From positions 1 through 64,000 of the forward strand of contig JBFLYC010000012.1 in the NCBI GenBank assembly GCA_040756735.1: a stretch of 64,000 nt of DNA, given 5' to 3'. Position numbers and translations under genes: made by a program. Source of the DNA: JBFLYC01 sp040756735 (GTDB taxonomy: Bacteria; Bacillota; DSM-16504; Desulfitibacterales; Desulfitibacteraceae). A model generated the notes under the pieces. The model saw only the letters and a program-made list of their open reading frames with translations. It ran no database searches and was not told where the DNA came from. Position 1 is the first letter of the stretch. Each line of letters opens with the position of its first letter. Positions 43,317-52,010 of this stretch are shown here, one piece after another.

Positions 43317-44723
43317 TTACAGTATATATCGGCTCAAATCCTGGTCTTGGACTATGCCAGATAACTTATTGTTAACAAAACTCTTGTCTATAGTTACAAT
43401 TTTCTCATTGATTTCTGGAGCTTCGTAAAACAAATCTTCTAATAGTTTTTCTAAAATGGTGTGTAATCTCCTTGCACCTATGTCCTCGGTTTGGGCATTT
43501 ACTGTATAAGCAATTTCTGCAATTGCTTCAATAGCATCCTCCATAAAGGCAATATTTATTCCTTCAGTTTCCAAAAGAGCAACATATTGTTTTATTAGGG
43601 AATTCTTCGGCTCTGTAAGTATTTGGCTAAAATCCTCCTTTGATAAACTTTTAAGTTCAACCCGTATTGGGAAACGACCTTGAAGTTCAGGTATTAAATC
43701 AGAAGGCTTTACTACATGAAAGGCCCCTGCTGCTATAAACAGTACATGATCAGTTTTTACCGGGCCATATTTGGTCATAATTGTTGAACCTTCTACTATT
43801 GGCAAAATATCCCTCTGCACACCTCCTCGAGAAACATCAGGTCCATGAATGCTTTCTTTTCCTGCAATTTTGTCAATTTCATCAATAAATACTATACCCT
43901 CCTGTTCAGCCATATAGATTGCTGAAGTAATTACTTCGTCCATATCAATTAGCTTATCTGCTTCCTGCTGTAATAAAATCTTGCGAGCCTCTTTTATAGG
44001 CAAACGCCTCTTCTTTTTTTTCTTGGGCAAAAACCCCCCAAATATATCTTGGAAGTTGATCCCCATTTCTTCCATCCCAGAACCTGAAAAAATCTCTAGG
44101 GTTGGGGGTGTGTTATCCTCAACTTCAATTTCAATTATTTCTTCTTCTAATTCCATACGTTTCAACTTTGTTCTTATTATTTCCCTTTGTTCTTTTGCTT
44201 TTTCAATACGCTTATAATACTCCTGTTCAGAATTTTCTACATTACTGGAGCTTGCACTATTACCGAATAATAATTCAAAAGGGTTTTTATTGTCTTTAGC
44301 TTTTTTGGGTAAAGGAAGCAGTATCTCTAAAAGCCTTCCCTCAACAGCTTTTGCTGCCTGTTTTTCCACAGTTTCCCTTTTCATAGTTTTTACCATTCTA
44401 ATGGATGTTTCGACCAAATCTCTGATGATAGATTCAACATCTCTGCCAACATAACCTACCTCAGTAAATTTAGTAGCCTCAACTTTAATGAATGGTGCAT
44501 TAACCAGTTTTGCCAGGCGCCTGGCAATTTCAGTCTTGCCGACTCCTGTGGGTCCAATCATTATTATGTTTTTTGGTAAAATATCCTCCTGAAGATCCTT
44601 TGATAAACATTTACGTCTAAATCTATTTCTTAGAGCTACTGCCACTGCCTTTTTTGCATCCTGTTGACCCACAATATACTTATCTAATTCATTGACTATT
44701 TCTTTCGGAGTCATATATTCCAA
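43317..44723 (-). CDS. hslU: ATP-dependent protease ATPase subunit HslU
   Basis: AAA+ unfoldase feeding the HslV chamber. 468 aa: Walker A GPTGVGKTEIARRLAKL near residue 55, the intermediate I domain (about 110-240, charged and lysine-rich), Walker B GIVFIDEIDKIAG near 270 and the C-terminal LHTILEKLLEDL that docks into HslV. The start is TTG at 44723 with GAGGG six bases upstream; the ATG three codons on is farther than usual. Confidence 0.97.
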   Translation of the reverse strand: MEYMTPKEIVNELDKYIVGQQDAKKAVAVALRNRFRRKCLSKDLQEDILPKNIIMIGPTGVGKTEIARRLAKLVNAPFIKVEATKFTEVGYVGRDVESIIRDLVETSIRMVKTMKRETVEKQAAKAVEGRLLEILLPLPKKAKDNKNPFELLFGNSASSSNVENSEQEYYKRIEKAKEQREIIRTKLKRMELEEEIIEIEVEDNTPPTLEIFSGSGMEEMGINFQDIFGGFLPKKKKKRRLPIKEARKILLQQEADKLIDMDEVITSAIYMAEQEGIVFIDEIDKIAGKESIHGPDVSRGGVQRDILPIVEGSTIMTKYGPVKTDHVLFIAAGAFHVVKPSDLIPELQGRFPIRVELKSLSKEDFSQILTEPKNSLIKQYVALLETEGINIAFMEDAIEAIAEIAYTVNAQTEDIGARRLHTILEKLLEDLFYEAPEINEKIVTIDKSFVNNKLSGIVQDQDLSRYIL

Positions 44724-44783
44724 AAGAGACCCTCCCCTACTGCTTTTGGGGTCATTCCTGTATGTCCCCTTTCTTTATTACAC

Positions 44784-45314
44784 TCATAATACCTCAACGG
44801 TTATGTTATGATTTGTGAAAACACATATTGAAGCAGCAATATTTAGCGCCTCCTGTACAACATCTTTAGGTGACAACTCTGTATGTTTTGTTAATGCCTT
44901 GGCAGCTGCCAGAGCATATGAGCCACCAGAACCAATTGCTGCAATGTTATCATCAGGTTCAATGATTTCCCCACTACCTGAGATTATGATCAGGTGATCC
45001 TGGTTACCAACTATTAACAAAGCCTCTAGTTTATGCAATATTTTGTCTGAACGCCATTCTTTAGCTAATTCTACTGCAGCACGTTGTATATTTCCATTGT
45101 ACTGAACTACTTTATTTTCGAATTTTTCAAAAAGGGTAAATGCATCAGCTACAGAACCAGCAAAACCTGCCAGTATAGTCCCATTGTATAATTTTCTCAC
45201 CTTTTTAGCTTTTTGTTTCATGATGGTTTTATCCCCAAAGGTTACCTGACCGTCACCACCAATGGCAAGTTCTTTATTATGTTTCACAGCTACAATAGTT
45301 GTACCCTTAAACAT
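44784..45314 (-). CDS. hslV: ATP-dependent protease peptidase subunit HslV
   Basis: Threonine-type proteasome-like peptidase. 176 aa; after a four-residue leader (MFKG) the mature protein would start at Thr5 (TTIVAVKHN), the nucleophile; GGDGQVTFGDKTIMK follows, with GFAGSVADAFTLFE near 50. In B. subtilis ClpQ the nucleophile is an N-terminal serine; here the Thr is kept as in the proteobacterial enzyme. It is paired with hslU and follows xerC by 21 bp. Confidence 0.97.
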   Translation of the reverse strand: MFKGTTIVAVKHNKELAIGGDGQVTFGDKTIMKQKAKKVRKLYNGTILAGFAGSVADAFTLFEKFENKVVQYNGNIQRAAVELAKEWRSDKILHKLEALLIVGNQDHLIIISGSGEIIEPDDNIAAIGSGGSYALAAAKALTKHTELSPKDVVQEALNIAASICVFTNHNITVEVL

Positions 45315-45335
45315 AATATCACACCCTTCTCTACA

Positions 45336-46229
45336 TTATGCCCTAGGATGACTCTTGTCATAGATCTGCTTTATTTTGCTTTTGGTGAAATGTGTATAAA
45401 TTTGAGTTGTTGACAACTGTGCATGGCCTAATAACTCTTGTACTGATCTCAGATCGGCTCCATTATCAAGCATGTGAGTGGCATAGCTGTGCCTAAATGT
45501 ATGCGGGCTTGCTTTTTTATTAATGGAAGCTAAAGAAAAATATTTTTTAACAATATTTCTAACACTTCTATCAGTAAGCCTTCCACCGTTTTTATTTAAA
45601 AATAATGCATTTCTATCAGTAATTTTTGAACTGATTTTTTGCCTGGCTTCATAACAATATATTCTTAAGTAGTGAAGTGACACAGCTGACATTGGGACTA
45701 TTCTTTCCTTATTCCTTTTACCAAATACCTTGATGGAGCATTCTTGCCAATTAATATCATCTATATCTAAAGCCACCAATTCGCCTACACGAATACCAGA
45801 AGAATAAAGCACCTCCAGAATTGACTTGTCTCTTAGGTCTAATGGAGTTTGGAGTTCAGCAGTATCAAGGATTGCATTAACCTCTTCCCCGTATAAAAAG
45901 TTCGGCAATCTTTTTTCAGATTTGGGCAATGTAAGCCTAAGAACTGGGGAATTCTCAATAAATCCATAAAGGTGCATGAACTTATAAAAAATCCTCAAAG
46001 CAGTCATTTTGCGGGAAATGGAATTTCTGGCTAATCCATTTGAATATAACAATGCAAGATACTTTCTAATATTTATTAGATTAACTTCTTCCACTACTAA
46101 CTTATTATGCTGACAAAAAACAAAGAATTGCTTTACATCATCTGTATAAGCTTTAACTGTTTTCTCAGAGAGACTTTTTTCAATTAACAAATGGTTAGTA
46201 AATCTAACCAAATATTTCTCTGAACTCAT
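45336..46229 (-). CDS. xerC: Tyrosine recombinase XerC
   Basis: Site-specific recombinase that resolves chromosome dimers at dif. 297 aa from the ATG at 46229 (AAGGAG seven bases upstream; the open extension to 46271 is rejected). N-terminal SAM-like DNA-binding domain (SEKTVKAYTDDVKQF) and C-terminal catalytic domain with Arg in SSGIRVGELV, HTFRHSYATHML (HxxR), LGHAQLSTTQIYTHF (His and the Tyr nucleophile). The locus matches B. subtilis codV. Confidence 0.95.
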   Translation of the reverse strand: MSSEKYLVRFTNHLLIEKSLSEKTVKAYTDDVKQFFVFCQHNKLVVEEVNLINIRKYLALLYSNGLARNSISRKMTALRIFYKFMHLYGFIENSPVLRLTLPKSEKRLPNFLYGEEVNAILDTAELQTPLDLRDKSILEVLYSSGIRVGELVALDIDDINWQECSIKVFGKRNKERIVPMSAVSLHYLRIYCYEARQKISSKITDRNALFLNKNGGRLTDRSVRNIVKKYFSLASINKKASPHTFRHSYATHMLDNGADLRSVQELLGHAQLSTTQIYTHFTKSKIKQIYDKSHPRA

Positions 46230-46326
46230 AGGCGACTCCTTATAACAGCCTAACCTGTATAATGTTATCACATTCTCATATTATCATGCAAGGCTACCAG
46301 CCAATTATTTTTGTAATTTTCACACT

Positions 46327-47643
46327 TTATTTATCTATTCCTAGAAGCAAGTTCTTTATTTGGTTTAATGCTCTTTTAGCATATAAATCCCTTTTTTGTT
46401 TGCGATTCTTTACTCTTTGACCAAGGGAGCTGAAAAGGCCATAGGTAATATTCATGGGCTGAAAACTTCCATTTACTAATCTAGTAATGTAACCCTGCAG
46501 CGCTCCAATTGCTGTTGTAGTTGGGAATACCAGCGGTTCTTTACCTCTAAGAAGCCTATAGCAATTTATACCTGCTACTAATCCACTTGCTGTACTCTCC
46601 ACATAACCCTCTACTCCTGTAATTTGTCCGGCAAAAAAAATATCTGGATAAGTATACATTTGACCAGTTGCTTTTAAAAGTATAGGACTATTGATAAATG
46701 TATTTTTATGAATTACTCCATAACGAACTATTTCAGCACTTTCCAGTCCGGGAATCATTCTAATTAACTTTTGCTGATCTCCCCACTTTAAACTGGTTTG
46801 AAAACCAACAATATTTAACAGACTCCCCTCAGTGTTGTCTTTTCTAAGCTGTACTACAGCAAAAGGCTGTTTATTTGTTTTAGGATCAACTAACCCTACA
46901 GGTTTTAAAGGTCCATAAAGTAAAGTTTTAAACCCCCTTTTTGCCATAATCTCAATTGGCATGCATCCTTCGAAATATATTTCTTTCTCAAAGTCCTTAG
47001 GTGGACTAATTTTGGCTGATATTAAGAAATCATAAAACCTTTGATATTCGGTTTCTGTCATAGGGCAGTTCAGGTATGCAGGTTCACCCTTATTATATCT
47101 CGAAGCCCAGAAGACCTTGTCTGTGTTGATACTATCTCGTGTGAGAATAGGCGCTGCAGCATCAAAAAAATACAAATGGTCATGCCCAGTAATTGTTTTT
47201 AGTTCATTGGCTAGACTTTTACTTGTTAAAGGCCCAGAAGCAATAATCACAGGTCTATTTTGTGGAAATTCTTTAACCTCGTCTATTTGAACATCTATAT
47301 TAGCATGCTTTAATATTTTTTCAGTAACCTGTTTGGAAAACTTCCACCTATCAACAGCCAGGGCGCCACCAGCAGCTACTTTATTATTATCAGCACATGA
47401 CATGATTAATGAACCTAAAAAACGTAATTCTTCTTTCAAAAGACCTACTGCATTATCTATAGAATCTGCTCTTAATGAATTACTACAGACAAGTTCAGCA
47501 AATAGGTCTGTTTTGTGAGCTGGAGTCATGACCTTGGGACGCATTTCTTTTAACAAAACCTTTACTCCTCTTTCTGCCAATTGCCATGCTGCCTCAGATC
47601 CAGCCAACCCTCCTCCAATTACCAATGCATTATTAATGGACAC
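46327..47643 (-). CDS. trmFO: Methylenetetrahydrofolate-tRNA-(uracil-5-)-methyltransferase TrmFO
   Basis: Flavoprotein that makes m5U54 in tRNA using methylene-tetrahydrofolate. The FAD-binding VIGGGLAGSEAAWQLAERG at the N-terminus, LFAELVCSNSLRAD near 50, and GQITGVEGYVESTASGL near 345 are typical. The frame is open to 47655. I prefer the GTG at 47643 (438 aa) because AGGTGAT lies seven bases before it. The start overlaps the topA stop by 11 bp, a translational coupling seen in relatives. Confidence 0.96.
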   Translation of the reverse strand: MSINNALVIGGGLAGSEAAWQLAERGVKVLLKEMRPKVMTPAHKTDLFAELVCSNSLRADSIDNAVGLLKEELRFLGSLIMSCADNNKVAAGGALAVDRWKFSKQVTEKILKHANIDVQIDEVKEFPQNRPVIIASGPLTSKSLANELKTITGHDHLYFFDAAAPILTRDSINTDKVFWASRYNKGEPAYLNCPMTETEYQRFYDFLISAKISPPKDFEKEIYFEGCMPIEIMAKRGFKTLLYGPLKPVGLVDPKTNKQPFAVVQLRKDNTEGSLLNIVGFQTSLKWGDQQKLIRMIPGLESAEIVRYGVIHKNTFINSPILLKATGQMYTYPDIFFAGQITGVEGYVESTASGLVAGINCYRLLRGKEPLVFPTTTAIGALQGYITRLVNGSFQPMNITYGLFSSLGQRVKNRKQKRDLYAKRALNQIKNLLLGIDK

Positions 47644-49741
47644 CTTCCCCATCACCTTTTAACTGAATATAGTCACAATTTTTGGCTGTGCAGAGAATCT
47701 TAGTCTCTTTTTTGTTTTGCTTTTCTATTAAATAACCGGAACATTTCGGGCAGAAAACTCCAATTGGTTTATCCCATGATACAAAGCTGCAGTCAGGATA
47801 TGCGCTGCACCCATAGAAAATGCTTCCTTTTTTGCTTTTTCTCATAATGACTTCTCCATGCCTGCATTGAGGGCATTTAACTCCGATACTTTCAACCAAA
47901 GGTTTGGTATTTCTGCATTCAGGAAAACCAGGACATGCTAAAAATTTACCAAATCTACCAGTCTTAATTACCATATTTCTACCACATTTTTCACAGACTT
48001 CTTCAGATATTTCATCCTCAATTTGAATTTTACCTATTTCTTCTTCAGCCTTTTCAAGTAGCTTTTCGAAAGCTGCATAAAAATTATCTATTACTTCTAT
48101 CCAGGAAACTTCTCCAGCTTCTATTTTATCGAGTTCTTCTTCCATTTTGGCAGTAAATTCCACATTAATTACTGAAGAAAAGTAATCATCTAACAACTCT
48201 GTGACTACATACCCAAGTTCAGTTGGTTTAAGCTGTTTTTGTTCTCTTTCTACATAATCTCTGGCCATAATGGTATCAAGGATTGGTGCATAAGTACTGG
48301 GCCTCCCAATACCAAGTTCCTCCAGTGTTTTTACCAAGGTTGCTTCGGTAAATCTTGCGGGTGGTTGCGTAAAATGCTGTTTGGGCATTATCTTTCTCGT
48401 CTTTAAAGAGGTTCCTTTATCAATATCAGGAAGGGAGTTAGTTTCCTCACTTTCTTTCTCACTGTCATTGCCTTCTACATATACCTTCATGAAACCAGGA
48501 AACTGCAAAACGGATCCTACAGCTCTAAATAAATACTTTCCTACAGTCAGATCAACTGTAACTGTATTGAATACTGCAGAAGCCATTTGACTTGCTATAA
48601 ATCTTTCCCAGATCAACTTATATAATTTATATTGATCTTTAGTCAAATGCCCTTTAATCTCTTCAGGCATTCTCAAAACTGATGTTGGTCTGATAGCTTC
48701 ATGAGCATTCTGTGCTTGCCCTTTTACTGAAAACTGACGAGCTTTATCCGGATAATATGCTTCTCCATAAATTTGTTTTATCAAGTTCTTGGCGTCTTGC
48801 TGTGCTGTAGTTGATATTCTGGTGGAGTCAGTTCTGATATAAGTAATTAAACCTACATGGCCTTCTCTCTTTCCCAATTCAATACCTTCATAAAGCTGCT
48901 GTGCAATATTCATGGTTTTTTTTGCACTAAAATTTAATTTTCGAAATGCTTCTTGCTGAAGACTACTTGTTATAAAGGGAGGAGCTGGATTTTTACGTCT
49001 CTGACCTTTCAGTACTTTAGTAACAAGCGCATCATTACCCATGATTTCATTTTTCACCATTTTTGCGGTCTCTTCGTTCTTAATCTCTGCTTTTTCTCCA
49101 TCTATCTTTATTAGTTTTGCTTCCAAGACAGCATTCTTGCTCTTATCCTCAAATTTTCCTGTTATTGTCCAGTATTCTTCTGGTACAAAATTGTTAATTT
49201 CGTCTTCCCTGGAACATATTAGTTTTACTGCTATTGACTGAACTCTTCCAGCACTTAATCCCTTACGTACTTTTTTCCACAAAAGGGGACTTAGTTTATA
49301 GCCTACTAATCTGTCTAACACTCTTCTAGCTTGTTGAGCATTAACCAGCCGCATATCAATAGGACGAGGTTTTTTAACAGCCTCTATTATGGCACCCTTT
49401 GTAATTTCATTAAACTCAATTCTACAAGGCAATTCATCCCCTATATTTAGGGCCTGCTGTAAGTGCCATGCTATAGCTTCTCCTTCTCTATCAGGGTCAG
49501 CCGCCAATAGTATCTTTTTTGTTTTTTTTGCGCTTTCTTTTAATTCCTTTAGGACATTACCCTTTCCCCGTATGGTTATATATTTAGGTTCATATCCATG
49601 AGTAATCTCAACTCCTAATTGACTTTTAGGCAAATCTCTGACATGTCCCATTGAAGATTTAACTAAATATTTTCTTCCCAAAAACCTGCTAAGGGTTTTT
49701 GCTTTAGTTGGAGATTCAACAATTACTAATATATCTGCCAC
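47633..49741 (-). CDS. topA: DNA topoisomerase I
   Basis: Type IA topoisomerase relaxing negative supercoils. 702 aa: TOPRIM domain starts at once (ILVIVESPTKAKTL, DPDREGEAIAWHL near 105), the active-site tyrosine in ITYIRTDSTRIS near 300, and three C-terminal zinc ribbons (CEKC...CPGFPEC, CPQC...CSAYPDC, CPKC...CTAKNC). The GTG at 49741 has GGGGTG nine bases upstream and gives the usual short N-terminus; an upstream GTG at 49753 is within the site. Confidence 0.97.
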   Translation of the reverse strand: MADILVIVESPTKAKTLSRFLGRKYLVKSSMGHVRDLPKSQLGVEITHGYEPKYITIRGKGNVLKELKESAKKTKKILLAADPDREGEAIAWHLQQALNIGDELPCRIEFNEITKGAIIEAVKKPRPIDMRLVNAQQARRVLDRLVGYKLSPLLWKKVRKGLSAGRVQSIAVKLICSREDEINNFVPEEYWTITGKFEDKSKNAVLEAKLIKIDGEKAEIKNEETAKMVKNEIMGNDALVTKVLKGQRRKNPAPPFITSSLQQEAFRKLNFSAKKTMNIAQQLYEGIELGKREGHVGLITYIRTDSTRISTTAQQDAKNLIKQIYGEAYYPDKARQFSVKGQAQNAHEAIRPTSVLRMPEEIKGHLTKDQYKLYKLIWERFIASQMASAVFNTVTVDLTVGKYLFRAVGSVLQFPGFMKVYVEGNDSEKESEETNSLPDIDKGTSLKTRKIMPKQHFTQPPARFTEATLVKTLEELGIGRPSTYAPILDTIMARDYVEREQKQLKPTELGYVVTELLDDYFSSVINVEFTAKMEEELDKIEAGEVSWIEVIDNFYAAFEKLLEKAEEEIGKIQIEDEISEEVCEKCGRNMVIKTGRFGKFLACPGFPECRNTKPLVESIGVKCPQCRHGEVIMRKSKKGSIFYGCSAYPDCSFVSWDKPIGVFCPKCSGYLIEKQNKKETKILCTAKNCDYIQLKGDGEGVH

Positions 49742-49807
49742 TATAAACTTCACCCCAAAATTCTTTCACTTTGTAAATAAACAGCGTCTATTATCAGATT
49801 AGCATAA

Positions 49808-50890
49808 TTAACTTTTTAAACTATTTTTTATTATTTTCTTGCCCGGAAGTTGGATTATTAAACCCTTTATCTCTAATAATGTTAGTAAGCTGTTTAGTTC
49901 TTCAGCGCTAAAAGACAGCATTTCGCATAAATTCTCTAATAAAACTGGTTCATCAGGCAAGCTGTCAAGAACCAAGCTTTCTCTTTCCGTCAAAACAGGC
50001 TCATTGCGGGATTTTTGCTGGCGATAAAGATTAAATTCCTCTAAAATTGCATCTAGATCTGTTACTATTTTTGCCCCTTGCTTAATTAAATTATTGGTTC
50101 CTTTACTATTTTTATTCGTAATATTTCCAGGGACGGCAAAAACTTCTCTGCCCTGCTCTAATGCAAAATCTACAGTTATCAAAGAACCGCTCTTCTCTGC
50201 TGCTTCTACCACTATCACCCCATGAGCCATTCCACTAATTAACCTATTTCTAGCTGGGAAGTTTGCAGCATCAGCAATTGTTCCGGGATGATATTCGCTA
50301 ATTATCAATCCATTCTCAGCTATCTTATTATATAAGCTCTTATTTTCCGGAGGATAGATTATATCAATTCCTGAACCTAATACAGCAGTAGTATAACCAC
50401 CTTGGGCCAGAGCCCCAATGTGTGCAAAGGAATCTATACCTCTAGCCATCCCGCTAACTACATTAATCCCCATTTTAGCGAGTTGACCACCCAAATACTT
50501 TGCTACATCTCGCCCATAATATGTACATTTTCTCGAACCCACAATAGCAATGTTTAGTATGCTTTTTTTTATATTTCCTTTATAAAACAAAACTGGTGGA
50601 GCATCATGTATCTCCTGCAATAACTCAGGATAGAGTTGATCATCCCATGTAAGGTAGAATATACCCTTTTCTAAAACACTGTGATGATATTGAAAGATGT
50701 CCAAGTTATTTTTTTGTCTTTGAAATTCCTGGCAGATATTTTTGTATCCCCCCAAAGCCTCAGCCCATTCTCTTGGACTAGCAGCCCAGGCAGTTTTAGG
50801 GTCGCCAAAGTAAGCCATTAGGGTCTTTAACCTAGCAGCTCCTATTCCTTTGATTTTGGAGATTCCTAAATAATACATATTTATATCCAT
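49808..50890 (-). CDS. dprA: DNA processing protein DprA
   Basis: Loads RecA on incoming single-stranded DNA during transformation. 360 aa: an N-terminal helical SAM-like region (ISKIKGIGAARLKTLMAY), the Rossmann-like core with IVGSRKCTYYGRDVA near residue 113, SGMARGIDSFAHIGALAQGG near 142 (core GMARGIDSFAHIGA), ARNRLISGMAHGV near 212, and a C-terminal winged helix. AAGGA precedes the ATG. With comM nearby it forms the usual competence-associated pair. Its upstream region carries a palindromic repeat and a complete small transcription unit. Confidence 0.96.
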   Translation of the reverse strand: MDINMYYLGISKIKGIGAARLKTLMAYFGDPKTAWAASPREWAEALGGYKNICQEFQRQKNNLDIFQYHHSVLEKGIFYLTWDDQLYPELLQEIHDAPPVLFYKGNIKKSILNIAIVGSRKCTYYGRDVAKYLGGQLAKMGINVVSGMARGIDSFAHIGALAQGGYTTAVLGSGIDIIYPPENKSLYNKIAENGLIISEYHPGTIADAANFPARNRLISGMAHGVIVVEAAEKSGSLITVDFALEQGREVFAVPGNITNKNSKGTNNLIKQGAKIVTDLDAILEEFNLYRQQKSRNEPVLTERESLVLDSLPDEPVLLENLCEMLSFSAEELNSLLTLLEIKGLIIQLPGKKIIKNSLKS

Positions 50891-50950
50891 GATTTTTCCT
50901 TCATTAGGATCATATCTTATTGCTGGAAGGTGGGGTTAACAGCCTAAGCT

Positions 50951-50995
50951 ATGTGTGTGTCCCCTAAAAATAATGAGATATGTCCCTTTACCTTT
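50951..50995 (-). repeat. Diverged palindromic repeat upstream of dprA
   Basis: Contains GTGTGTCCCC and, 15 bp on, ATGTCCCTTTACCTT, both fragments of the TGTCCCCTGACCT half of the 62-bp unit found between ribF and truB. The GGGGACA arm is missing, so this looks like a degenerate single copy. Confidence 0.6.
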
Positions 50996-51007
50996 TTATT
51001 TTAATGT

Positions 51008-51037
51008 AAAGAAAAACAACACCGAAAAATACGGTGT
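51008..51037 (-). terminator. Intrinsic terminator upstream of dprA
   Basis: Stem ACACCG/CGGTGT with a 7-nt A/T loop, followed by TGTTTTTCTTT on the minus strand. It lies 118 bp before the dprA start and only about 70 bp after a consensus promoter. Confidence 0.8.
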
Positions 51038-51102
51038 CAATCATCAGTACATTATTATGGGATTAAGCACAAAAATATATCAAAGACCATAACAGTACCT
51101 TA
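51008..51102 (-). ncRNA. Predicted ~95-nt small RNA or attenuated leader before dprA
   Basis: A consensus promoter (51109-51137) and an intrinsic terminator (51008-51037) bracket about 95 nt of minus-strand sequence with no conventional gene. Inside is an 11-codon ORF at 51055-51090 (MVFDIFLCLIP) with AAGG seven bases before its ATG. This may be a free small RNA, a leader-peptide attenuator ahead of dprA, or a tiny peptide gene. The call rests on signals only; no family was recognised. Confidence 0.5.
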
Positions 51103-51108
51103 ATTGCG

Positions 51109-51137
51109 ATACTATTATATCTTACTTAAATTGTCAA
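51109..51137 (-). promoter_or_regulatory. Consensus promoter downstream of the mch-like pseudogene
   Basis: Minus strand TTGACA-N17-TAGTAT, with an overlapping TATAAT 5 bp upstream of the -10. It is the strongest promoter match seen in the window and lies 18 bp after the last codon of the pseudogene. Confidence 0.75.
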
Positions 51138-51154
51138 GTTATTATAATTATCAA

Positions 51155-51843
51155 TTACTTGTAAATTCCAAATGCATTGGCCAACTCCTTGTGATCTATA
51201 AATCCCTTCGAAAACGTTTTAGCCGCAACAAGATTATGTATATTCACTTGAGCTATTCCATTAACACTTTCCAAAATACTTTTCGTGCACTTATTTGTAC
51301 CGAACCTACAATTGTACCTGTTTTAGCTATAATAATGTACAAGTTTCTTGTTGAAATGCCCGTTTCACTTGCCAAGTAGTCTGCTAACCCCTCATCAGGC
51401 AGTTCTTCTGTTTAAATACAAGCAACCGCAGCTTTAGCATAAACATCCCTATATTTTACGCTCTGAGCAAAAATGTCAGTTCCATTAATTGACCTTATAG
51501 GCCCTGAAATAACCATATTTTTATTTTTATAAACAAACTTCCAATAGGTAACATTGCCAGCGAGTTCAGCAATGGAAGGATAAGAAACTTTTATTTCTGC
51601 TAAAGGTACCAAGTATTCTTTTAATTGAAATTTGCCAAAACTTAATTCACCCAAACCACCTAAACTAATATCCGTAAAAAACTTACCGGCAGTCCATGAA
51701 CCAACTGCATGTACTCCCATATCTATAACTGTTGTCCCATTAGTTAATCTGTAGTATTTGATGTTTAGCGCTTCCCATTGAGGCAGTACCTTTTCCATTA
51801 TAATCTTACAAGCATTATTATTTAAACTTATATTAGGCATCAA
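51155..51843 (-). pseudogene. Decayed methenyl-tetrahydromethanopterin cyclohydrolase-like gene (mch)
   Basis: The intact first part (51412-51843, up to 143 codons) carries LTNGTTVIDMG, a GGLGELSFGKF segment and VISGPIRSI, all matching the N-terminal half of Mch as I remember the archaeal enzyme. After an in-frame TAA at 51412 the same frame continues with TEELPDEGLADYLASETG and IVGSVQISAR, the next conserved Mch block, up to a TAG at 51253. A one-base frame change near 51270 then gives a stretch (VNIHNLVAAKTF... ending FGIYK, stop at 51155) that aligns with the extreme C-terminus. About 70-75 residues between these blocks are missing. GGTGGG precedes the TTG/ATG start. Mch acts in methanopterin-linked C1 metabolism and is rare in Firmicutes. 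Confidence 0.72.
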
Positions 51844-51885
51844 GTTATTATCCCACCTATTAAAATACTTAGAAAATTATCTCCA

Positions 51886-51969
51886 CTATATATTTTTTAT
51901 TTTTGTTAAAACTAAAAATAATACGAATAACTGCACTACCATTCCAATAAATGCAACCATAGCTTCCAT
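51886..51969 (-). CDS. Putative 27-aa single-span membrane peptide
   Basis: ATG-initiated ORF MEAMVAFIGMVVQLFVLFLV followed by LTKIKNI and TAG, with GGGGG about eight bases before the ATG. It is one hydrophobic helix with an acidic start and a basic end, the layout of regulatory or toxin-type membrane micropeptides. It lies between comM and the mch-like pseudogene. Short length means chance cannot be excluded. Confidence 0.4.
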   Translation of the reverse strand: MEAMVAFIGMVVQLFVLFLVLTKIKNI

Positions 51970-52010
51970 AAGATAATCCCCCTAATTTTCTTTAAGTTTT
52001 GACCTTATTA

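Noticed and set aside
51104..51379. 91-codon plus-strand ORF upstream of dprA
   Set aside because: It is antisense to the mch-like relic, has no Shine-Dalgarno sequence, and its composition is AT-driven.
51412..51843. Treating the 143-codon ORF as a complete gene of its own
   Set aside because: The same frame continues past the TAA with the next conserved Mch block, and the C-terminal block follows in another frame, so a disrupted longer gene explains more.
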